From: Microvelia longipes
Lineage: Eukaryota > Arthropoda > Insecta > Hemiptera > Veliidae
Length of the DNA stretch: 64,000 nt
NCBI GenBank assembly: GCA_018340805.1
Contig: JACMZG010001914.1
Coordinates: 3,620,778 to 3,684,777, forward strand
Direction: 5' to 3'
Positions 22,323 to 33,700 of this stretch are shown piece by piece. Each line of letters begins with the position of its first letter. Position 1 is the stretch's first letter. The position numbers and the translations under genes are program-made. A model generated the notes under the pieces. It did not search any database. It saw nothing but the letters and a program-made list of their open reading frames with translations, and was not told where the DNA came from.

Positions 22323-22831
22323 AGGATCTTGAATAAAGGGGATGATGACACATTAAGGAACTTTTCTCACCCTATGGAAGTTGTACGAGATAGAGAAATA
22401 GGAGCAAACTTACCTTCCCATGGATATAGCAAAAAAGGGGGGAAACAAAGGTTATCTAACTATGATAAGTCGAGTTTGCTTCTTAAATTTCTTCTGTGCT
22501 TGATAGTCGTGATTTTAGTTACCTTTAGTGCTTGTTAAGTCAGTTTAAATTATGCAGTAAATAAAAGCAAAGATCTTACTTTTTACTATTTTTTATATCC
22601 TTCTCAATAAGCAAAGCAATAGGAAACCATTGAAAGGTTAGGTTTGCCTCTAAATTTAGGACTGCACAGTTTATGTAATGATTGTAAGCATACCTAGTTC
22701 ATACCAAGCATGTGCAGTTTGTTTTTGACATGTGTTTTGTGCTGGATTCTTCTCTATTTCTTTGTTCTTAATGGGTTTACTTTGTTACATGGCAAATCAT
22801 CTTAGTGCCTCATCCCCTTTATTCAAGATCT
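22323..22831. mobile_element. MITE, family 2, inverse copy (509 bp)
   Basis: AGGATCTTGAATAAAGGGGA at the left end and CCCCTTTATTCAAGATCT at the right. It runs opposite to 2371..2879, with internal blocks in reversed order (AGGAGCAAACTTACC; later TACCAAGCATGTGCAGTTTG). It is the same length as the other copy. Confidence 0.75.
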
Positions 22832-23989
22832 TTGGTGATAGCAAAGGTTGGTATCAATCAGTGATCGATGTGAATAGCACGAACCCTTTTTGGGCATTAT
22901 AACAAAGGGGCTGTCTAATATAAAGAAGTACCACATTTTACTTCCGCTGTATTGAATGATGAGTCTGATAATATTCTCTAATTGTTTAGTAAGCGATTGC
23001 CAATAACACAAAAACAGCAGGAAAGATAATGAGTTCAAGGTGTCACAATCAAACAAAACTAAGTAAATTATTAAAACAGATTTTATGTTAAGAAATTCCC
23101 CAATAGGCCTCAGTTAGTAAAGAAGTTAGTTTTGTCAACACAATACAATTGTGCCACTTGGGTCAACTACCGATTGTGCCAGTGACTCGAGTCAACTATC
23201 AATTATTTTGTCAATCATTAATGTTGGCAAAATTAGGTAGTATCATTTGATAGGTGTGTTTGTTCTTGTTAACCTCAGATATCTAAAAATCAGGAATTAT
23301 TTTTCTGTTTTAGTTTTTACTATTTATAATACTGTACAGACTTAGTAAAATTAATAATGTATTAGCATTAAGAAATATTGTTTTTAGGTTATTAAGAGAA
23401 ATGCATTATGAAATATACTGTATTTAGTTATTGTCTGTGTTTAATTGCTGTGTATTCTGTATTTTATCAATTTAATTTTTCAGTTGGACACAATGATCTG
23501 AAAAATAGAGGGAATTAATTATATAATTATTGTATAAATTTATCAATAAATGTCTCTAGCAAAGAATATATAGATAAAGAATGATGGTCCTGGGATTTAT
23601 TATATTAGACAAGAAAAGGTTAGTTCCTTAGCTAGTTAACAGGAGCGCTAGCATGTAATATGGTACTTTCACATGCCAACTACAAGAATGCGCCACTGTC
23701 GTCTATTTTCCAGCAAACTACTTCTGGCACAAAACTGATTAATCCAAATATTTGCTTTATATAATAATGACCAATTTCAAGTAAATACTCAAGTTGTTAA
23801 AACGGTAATAAAAGTCAAGATGATTTTGTAAAGGGAAGACTGTTATGGTGAGGAGAGTTAATTTCAGAGCTGTCGAAAGATCCCAAACACGAGTTCACTC
23901 CCACCTTCTGTCTGACTCTATCCTTCATTCTTTTATAGAATGTCTCTCCACCTTCTGACATTCTATAACTATTATATTAAAGAATATAA

Positions 23990-24195
23990 TAGGAGATAAA
24001 ATCTTATTTGCACCTCAGGAGTAAAATGCTATTTCCTTGCAATAATTACTCCCCTTGGCTTTGCCTTGGGAGCCAACTGTCATAACTTCTATGGCAAATG
24101 CATGAAAAATACATAAATGCATTGGTTTGATTAGGATTTAACTTATTGCTCATGGAAATAGCATTCTTTACTCCGTAGCCAAGAGGAGTTTTCAA
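23990..24195. mobile_element. Partial element, family 8 (GGGAGTAAA ends)
   Basis: Shares GATAAAATCTTATTTGCACC, GGAGTAAAATGCTATT, ATTACTCCCCTTGGC and CATTCTTTACTCC with the larger copies at 36560..36985 and 48535..49018. The central part is missing. Confidence 0.5.
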
Positions 24196-24768
24196 AACAA
24201 TTCAATACATTAAGCCTTACCTATAATTCCCTAGGCTGGTAAAGTAGTTATTCAAATGTAACCTTTTTTTAGTCATAAATCTGGGAATATTATGCAATAA
24301 GTTCTTTATGGCCAAGGTTTATAATTGTGGATATTTTCAGTGAGATTATGCATCCAAAATTTGTTCCAAACTTATATTTTTGTAAACTGAATTTAATGTG
24401 GAATCTTGGGTCAACTCAAATGAAGTATCTTTATCTATTGATGTTAAATTAATAATTTCCAAATCATTGAATGGATCTCAGATGCATTTAATTGGCATTC
24501 TAATTTATTCACAAAAAGTATTGGGGTCCTCCAAGGACACTTCTGTGCCCCCCCCCTCCCTCACCTGGTTGAGAATCTCTGCTTAAGAAAAATTGAAATT
24601 GAAAATTGACCTACAAGTCAGTGTTAATGATCAAACAGTAATATACACTTGATAAGGGATCTCTGAAATAAAGTTTCAGACACATGGATTTTTCCAAAAA
24701 ACAATTTTGCTAACAACATTTTTAAAATTTAATAACATCAATCAACATAAAAGAAATAAATAGAGTAT

Positions 24769-27700
24769 TCATAGAGGGTATTCCTTAGGCATTGGTTTGC
24801 CTTCGAGTCCTGATATGATGTTGTTTGCTACCAGCAAGGACATGGCCTGCCTCGCCTGGAATGTAGCACTTCCTATGTGCGGCAATAGACCTGTAAATAT
24901 TTCATTCACTATTATAATAGCTACAAGGCCAACTTTAGACACTACCTCAAGAGCTCACATTCAAATTTTTATGTTTTAGCATTCATCCATATAACAAATT
25001 AGCATTTGCTAGTGAGACTAGTGGCATGGTGTGAGTCAGACCGACCTAGGAGTGTGTCCAAATCTGTTTTAAAGGTCCTTAATCACGAGATATATATATA
25101 TATTTAAGCCCCCTTTGTGGCTGTTAAAGCGTTAGTCCTTCTTATACTGACCTTTGACTCCAAGGAGGTCTAGGATTCACATCCCAGGTTACGCAAAAAT
25201 AAGGGTTTAAATTTTTCCTTTAAAAAGGATAAACGTTCCTTTAAGGCTTGAACATCCAGAAAACTTAAAATGCAGTTGATAAACAACAAATTTTAAGTAG
25301 GTAGACGTTTTTTTGTTTTCAGGGGCTCTGAGTTAAAAGAAACAGGTCAGAAGTCAATAAAGCACTTAAAGCCAGAGTTCCCAGCTTTGAATTTCGGTAC
25401 ACGCGATAGTTTTTTTATTGTTATATATACATTATTTATGTTTATAACTACAAAATAAATTGGCACTAAGGTCCGCAAGTTAACGAATTTTCTATGAAAT
25501 GCGTTCTTCTTTACTCAACAATCCATTCCTTGCTTGAGTTGTCTGTTTATCCTTCATAACATAAACAATATCATTACTGCTTGTTACTAAATTTTTCAAA
25601 GTTTAAAAAAAATAGCCTAAACTAAGTAAATAATGCTGTGCAATTCAGATTTTGGGATGATCACTGTTGTTTTAACCAATGAGCAAGTCCTTTGAATAAA
25701 TTGGAAAACTTGATTCACAAGTAGCAATGCTTCTGTTTAAGTTATAAAACGGAAACTTAAGGAAGAAATGAAGAACTCATTTTAAGGGAAATTCACCCGG
25801 GGTGTGGACCTCTGGACCAGAATTTGTTGTTTTCTGTACACAGGTAGAGAATAGAAAAACTAATTCATTACTTACAGCAGTTGTCTAGCTTGGTGAGTTT
25901 GTGGTCTGGGGGCAGGGGCTCTGGAGTCATCACATCAAGCCCAGCCCCTCCGATCTTCCCCGCCTCCAATGCTTCCACCAGAGCATCTTGATCCACCACA
26001 CCTAACAAATCAATAATACTACTATACAAAACAAATTAGCTAAATTTTTAGCATAGTCTCTCTCTCAACATAGGGTGTACTACAAGTATCTCTGTTTCTC
26101 TTAATTTTAAAACCCTTTTACAGAAATCAATAAAAGGATTAAGTACAGAATACCTCTAAACTTAGCCTATATTGGATTCCTGGATTTATAGCTAATACAG
26201 ATATTAGCTTTAAATATATTTACAAACACATTTATTATTACTTAGTTTATTCTTTTATCATTGCCAATTAAAAATAAGAAACTGAAACCTTAAACTGGAA
26301 ATAAGAACTTATTTATGGTCAGTTGATAACCTTACATAACCTTTGATTAATATTTTCCCCTCTTAAATTGTCTTCAAATTTCCTGGCTTAACAACTCTGG
26401 ACTGGTTCTTTCTATAAATCATCTTCAGTTAAACACCACGGCATATCTAACAAAACCTAACTTTTCTGGAGAAGCCAAAAACTGTTTTACTAAGTTTTCA
26501 AACCGCCAAAAAGACTTTATTTAAAAACTCATCGCCAATACCACCAAGTTATTTCGTGTATTGTCTAGAGATAAATTTGAATACTAAACCTCCTCTAGAT
26601 ATATTGACAAAGATGGCAGTCTTCTTCATGAGAGAGAACATTTTAGCATTAAACATATTGACCGTTTCCGGAACCAGAGCTATACAGCAGATGACAAAGT
26701 CACTACGAGACATGACATCTTCCAGGCTCGTGTGTTCAGCACCTATAGCTACACCTAAACATTGAGAAAAATGTGTATAGGGATTATCTTCATGAGAGAA
26801 CATATTAAGGATAATATGTTATCCTTAAGATATTTATAAATAATAATAATATATTATTATTATTAAAAATATATTAATTATTATTAAAAATAATATATTT
26901 TTTATATATTATATTTTTTTTACTTTTGTAACAATATTTTTTTTTACTTTTGTAAAAATACTTTTTTTGTGAAATAAAGAGCTTTGAAAAAAAAGGGTCG
27001 TGAAAATGTCTCACTTACACATAAATGAGACACATGGATGTTACATGATACAGATGGAAGTGTTATAAGAGATACGTGGATGTAATACGATACATATAAC
27101 ATCATTTATACGTGGATCAGCTGGTATTGCTGATCCCAGCTTCAGTCATCCCAGCAAAAATTTACTAATATATAAATTTCTAAAAGATGAACTGTAAATA
27201 TTGTAAATGATTATTTTTTTAGTTGGTTTTAAGCTTGACAGAACTCGACAATGTTAAGACATTGTATCAGTGGGTACTATTATTAATGAAGAGACCTTAG
27301 ACCAAGAATCGCAGCCTACTTAGCATAAAAATGTTGAAATTTAACAGAGGTTAAATTTCTTTTATTAAAGAATAGAAAATTGAATGAGACCAGTTGTAAC
27401 TCAATCGGACAATTCTAAGTGGCTAGTGTACAAGATACGAGAGACTTGGTGTTCAAGATTAATCAGTAAAGGATACCTTGGGGTTTCTCAGATCGGCTGG
27501 TGTACAAGATACGAGAGACTTGGTATTCAAGATTAATCTGTAAAGGATACCTTGGGGTTTCTCAGATCAGCTGGTGTACAAGATACGAGAGACTTGGTAT
27601 TCAAGATTAATCTGTAAAGGATACCTTGGGGTTTCTCAGATCAGCTGGTGTACAAGATACAAGAGACTTGGTATTCAAGATTAATCTGTAAAGGATACCT

Positions 27701-30700
27701 TGGGGTTTCTCAGATCAGCTGGTGTACAAGATATGAGAGACTTGGTATTCAAGATTAATCTGTAAAGGATACCTTGGGGTTTCTCAGATCAGCTGGTGTA
27801 CAAGATACGAGAGACTTGGTATTCAAGATTAATCTGTAAAGGATACCTTGGGGTTTCTCAGATCGGCTGGTGTACAAGATACGAGAGACTTGGAAAGCTA
27901 GTAGTTTCCTGGCTACTGACTGTCCTATTCTGCCAAACCCTACGATACCCACAGTGGAATTCTCTAGACCTGGACCACACATCCACAATGGAGACCACGC
28001 ACCCCATCCACCACTGCAACATCAACCACATAGTTCTTACAGTCATGAGAGAGAATTAAATAAAAGAAGAGAGAAGTGGGGTTAGCCAAAATCAAAGAGA
28101 CATACTATTAGAGGGAGTACTAGGGTAGAATAGCAAAGCATAAGGGGTCTGATAGCACGGTAATTTCCATTAGGTATCACTTCGGTACTTACAATCCATA
28201 ACGGTATCCTACTTTAAAATGCCTCCCAATAAACAGTTGGCATTTTCAGTGTTGTCACATTAAATCACTTTATACAGGACAGATAATTAAAGAAAATATA
28301 CGATGTGATAGATAATCGTTTAAACTAATTTTACATTCATTTTACTTAATTTAAGGCAAAATAGAAAAGATAAATCTTATTTTAATGTGAAATCATGAGT
28401 AAGATAAAAAATCCAAAATGTTGTCAACAATGTAACGTGATTGTACCTGGTACTGTCACCACTTATTGCTGGTACCTGGTACAGTTACCAGGTACCATTA
28501 ATTACTTCTAATTACTTATCAATTACTTATAACTATATCAGTTACTTATTGGTGGTACCTGGTACAGTTACCAGGTACCATCAATTACTTTTAACTTTAT
28601 CAGTTACTTATTGATGGTACCTGGTACAGTTACCACTAAGCTGGTAATAATGGTGTAATAGCAGTTGTATCTCCCTCTCGTAGAGTAAGTATCTTTTGCT
28701 AAAATAAACTAAACAAAATATTCCTCCAAAAAAGTAGAGTGGGAGTTTTTTGGTTTTATCTGGATTTGTTTTGTTCATTTTATTTGATTTGTTCTTTATG
28801 TCAAGTTCTTTTGGAACTTGACATTCAAAACTTCAATTTCCTTGGAATACACCTTGATAACAAACTAACGTGGAAATTCCATATAGAATACCTTGAAAAG
28901 AAAATATCAAAATATCTGTATGTCTGTAGAAAGCTAAAAAAATATGTAACGTTGGATATCCTAATGATGGTTTATAGAGCTATGGTGGAAAGCCGGTTGT
29001 CATATGGCATCCTGATATGGGGCCATGTTAACACTAACAAGCTGTTAGTATTACAAAGAAAATCATTAGAATTATAGGAGGATACGGCAATAAGGAACAT
29101 TGTAAGCCCTTATTTAAAAGCTTTAAAATAATGACCGTTTATAATCTATTTATATATAATTCACTCATATATACCAAATCAATTGAAAATAATTTAAATA
29201 AAAATGGACACTATCACACATATGACACCAGAAATAGAAATGCTCTAGCAATACCCGAGCATAGACTTGAAAAAACAAAGGTGGGGCATGGTGTGATGGG
29301 AGTCAATCTTTATAAGGCTTTACCAGAAAGTCTAAAGAAACTAAGTTTAAAAGAATTTAAAAAAGAAATTAAATACTTACTAACAGAAAATCCTTTTTAC
29401 TCTAAAGAAGAGTACTATGAAAAGTGTAAAAAATTGTAATTTAAATTTAATTTTGACTCATCTCTATTGTTAAACTAACTTACGTTAGATTTTTTCTTAA
29501 TGAGAGTAGTAACCTTTGTAACTTTGTAACTTTTAAACAAATTCAAACTTTTTACATTTATTTCTTGTAAACATACTAACAGAATAAATAGAATTTAATC
29601 CTTAAAAAAAACATGGTTCAATACTTTTGAAAATGATCTACCCTCCTCTATGTCATCCCTTCAACTGGGGAATTAATTATGACATAGTCAGTAGTAATGC
29701 GTTTCTGCCATTACTTAGTGGAAACCAATTAGAGACCAGAGATCTCCCACTGCCCAGATGCCGAAAACTAATAGACATACTATACAGTTGTTTGGAACAT
29801 TTCAGAAGTACTAACATTAAATTCTAAGAGGGAAACATGGTCCTAGACCATACCTGACTGTTTTTCTGTTTTTGGAAACTACAGTAATTTGATCCCAAAA
29901 TTACCATCCTTTAGACATTTTTCACAAATCTATTGTTAGACATCACATTTGTTAGCTTAAAACTATAATTTATTTTAATAATTTTATTTATTCCAAATCT
30001 ATTCTTTAATATTCCTATCTTTTACATTTCAATAGTGATATAATTTTCACTATTTATTTATCTATTTCCAATTCCCGCCTGAGTGCAATCACTGGATTGT
30101 TTCTCTATCAAGCTTACCAAAGCCATTAAAACTGTGCTAACTTTAATACTTGTAACAATCACAATTGTTGTTGTATTATTCAATAAATAAATTAATAAAA
30201 AATAAATAAATAAAACCATAAGAAATGATACCTCCTCTTAAGGTCACATGATGTTAAAAAGCAAATTGAGTAAAAATGTTTACTTAGTGATTTGTTTATT
30301 AGCAGTGAAGAGATTCCTAGATGTTGCCAGCAAGAGAGCCATGGTTAGCTCTGCAGTTGCTTCGGTAAGAACATCCGGTGTATAGCCCAGTCTGATTCCT
30401 CTTGACTTAAGCAGGGGCAGATCTATATGGTCCACTCCAACTGACATTGTTCCAATCACTTTCAGCTGCTTTCCTGACAAATAGTAATTAATTAAAGTAG
30501 AGGAACCCTGTTATATATTTTCTTTGGACGCCCTTGGTGACCAGTAAGAGTATCAAATTAAAAGTCACAAGGTATATGTTAAATAAGTGTGGAGACAGAC
30601 AGTGCGCTTGCTGAACTCCTCTTTAAAATGTTAGATAAGTTAACATATACCTAGAAGAATTTATTAACGATTGCTGGAAGGATATAAAGGTAATAAGAAT

Positions 30701-33700
30701 TTAAGGGAAGAAAGTGAGAAGTGTTGATTTGCTGATGACATGTTACTATTAGCCATAAATTAAGATGGTTTAAATGAAATGTTACTACAACTGGAACTAA
30801 AAGAAAGAGAGAATGCTCTAAGGATCAACACTGTTAAGACTAAAGTTATGAGGATAGGAGATGAATATGGACCAGGTGATTTGAATGTAAGGAGGTGAGG
30901 AATGAAGATAGAGAAAGTTACCATGGTTAAATACTTAGAATTAACATCAGATTGGAGAAACGAAAAGAAATAAAAAGTAGAATCGCTCAAAAGTTTTGGA
31001 AAGAAGATACAAATTGTTACAAGTAAAATGGATTTGGAATTAAGAAAGATACCAGTTAAGTGCTATTTAACTATCTATGTTGCCAGACATGGAAAATGAA
31101 TAAAAAAAATAAAAATAATTGAAGCATTTAAGTGTTAGAAAAGATAAAATGGACCAATAGAATGACAAATGAAGATGTGTGAAAGAAAAAAGAAGTTTAT
31201 TAGAATTTAATATAAGGAGAAAGAAAAAGACTGTCTACTATTGGATGCTTCAAAGGAAAAATAGAAGGAAACCTGAAAAGAGGCAGAAGAAAAGCTAAGA
31301 CGATTGATGACATAAAGGCTAGATGTGGGACAGTAAAATATGTGGAGGCTAAGAGATGGTAAATAATAGACAGCTTTGGACAAACAAATAAATCTGCTTT
31401 GCAGATAAGTATTGATTATGATGATGATTTATTTATTTGTTCATTTAAAATATAAATATACATTATCTCAATCAATACAATATTTAGGACACAAAGATAA
31501 ATTGAGCTGTTGAGCCCAACTGTTTAAAGGCTCAACAGCTCAATTCAATCCAATTTAAATGTACATTATTTGGCTTTGAGCATATAAACTAATTATTAGC
31601 AAAGGGTTTTGCACTGAGAATATAAACAACTCTTCCCTCTACCTCATGTCACAACATCAGGGATGCTCATGTCACAACATCAGGCATGTTCATGTCACAA
31701 CATCAGGGATGATCATGTCACAACATCAGGGATGTTTATGTCACAACATCAGGGATGTTCATGTCACAACATCAGGGATGTTCATGTCACAACATCAGGG
31801 ATGTTCATGTCACAACATCAGGGATGTTCATGTCACAACATCAGGATGTTCATGTCACACATCAGGATGTTCATGTCATTACCATTTAATTCTATTTAAG
31901 CTAAAAATTGTCGTTTAATTGTCATCTTTAGTAAATTTCCAATAGCAAATGATGTTACTATGAGGTGCGTCGAATATTTCCAAATAGTAAATGAACTTGA
32001 AATACTAACCCGCAGCATCCAAAAGTTGCATATCAATTTTATCAGCGGATCTTATATAGATAGCATCGACGCCTTTAATTTTTTCTAAGAGAATCTCCCG
32101 AGGTATTTCTCCTTGGCTAACATTCCACTCCTCTAGGTGGCATCTAGACAACAGTCAACAAAGAATCAGTAAAACTACCCACCTGCGCTATCTAAAAGTT
32201 GCTGGTCGATCTTATCTCCTACTTTGACATACAGAGCATCCATTCCTTGCACTTTCTCGAGAAATTTTTCTCGAGGTATATCTCCTTTACCGACAGCATC
32301 CCATTCTTCTACTTCACATCTACGAGCAACAACAATGACATATCAAGTCATAATATAGAAATGAGAAAGGAAAATAAAATAGCATGATTGTTGGGAAAGG
32401 CAACTAATTTTTCATACCTAACCTCCAGTACAAATTGTCTAGCAGATTGATCCACACAAAAAATCTATTATGCTTTTCTTATAAATTCAAATCCACTGGA
32501 AAAACTCACTACTTCTGACTTGCGTCGCTCGTCCTCAGAACTTACAATTTAGTCCTCAGAATTACAATTTAGTAGATTAAGATTAACTTAGTTTGTTCTC
32601 AAACAGGAAATATCAGTTTGAATCCTAGTGGGTACCCATCCAGCTACTGACCACACTCAATTATGCTTAGCAAAAGTGATCTGACAAAAACTGTAGATTA
32701 TATTAAACTCTGTGCAGTAGTTAATTACGTGCAAGTTTCTTAAGTTTTAACTTAATTTCATGGTTTTTTTAATTCAAAATTAAATTTGAACTAATGCTGA
32801 CAATGAGGTGAATCTTAGCATATTTGTTGGTCTTCTAGGATACATATCAAATGAATCCTAAACTTTATTCATGTTTTACTAACACTGAATTGTTAGTGAC
32901 GTAGTTAATAATGAACAACACAGCTGGAACTAAAAAATCATTTCTGTTGTTAAAACCGAAATTTAACTCTCTAGCTAATGATGACTGACAAACACACAAG
33001 TACAAACCAACAACTTGGTAAATTTTAGGAGGTGTTAGGAAACGGATAATTCAAATTAAATCTTAATTTCACATTTTTAGTGAAACACAATACTTTTCCT
33101 AATATACCTATGATATAAATGAGGAAAAATAAAATAAGTTGCTCTTTACCCAAAAGAAAACAGAGCCTGAAAAAAACCAGAATACAAGCGAAAGAAATAC
33201 CTTCTGGTGTCATAGTCAAGATAGTAAATCTATTATTTAGTCAAATTAAACCTGACATGCTTATTTTAATATCTTGAATTGAAAAAAATGTGGTCAGTCA
33301 AAGGTTTATATAGAACCACAAAAAAAGATAACAAAATATTGCATTGAAACCTTAATATAATTAATTACAACCTTACATCAAAACTGCTTTCAAAACTGGC
33401 TGAGGAGTATTTTCTCATTCCTCTTTGCCGATGATTTCAACATTATAATTTCAACAAGACATTTACTTACTACATGTTAAATATTCTATTTTACTGAAGG
33501 TTTACATTTCCTTTGTTGAAACATAACATACCATTTATTGCTATTAATAATTTACTTTTACAAAAACTTTTCTTAATGATACTATCAATGCAAATCAGCC
33601 TAGAGGTTGTGTTTACTTCTATTAGGAGTCTCAAATGAAGGAGGTTATTTATTTATTTTAAATGTTAATTTTATGAATTTATTTTTTAATTTAATATTTT

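Noticed and set aside
26840..26960. Possible promoter or origin from TATA-rich text
   Set aside because: Simple TTATTA/TATTTTT sequence typical of the whole window, with no supporting signal.
31644..31880. CRISPR-like direct repeats
   Set aside because: Units are contiguous, with no unique spacers; ordinary minisatellite in an intron. The same holds for 27420..27894 and 61595..62380.
31646..31918. Two overlapping frames with [19 protein letters not shown] repeats
   Set aside because: Frames created by a 23-bp minisatellite with no start context or splice partners.
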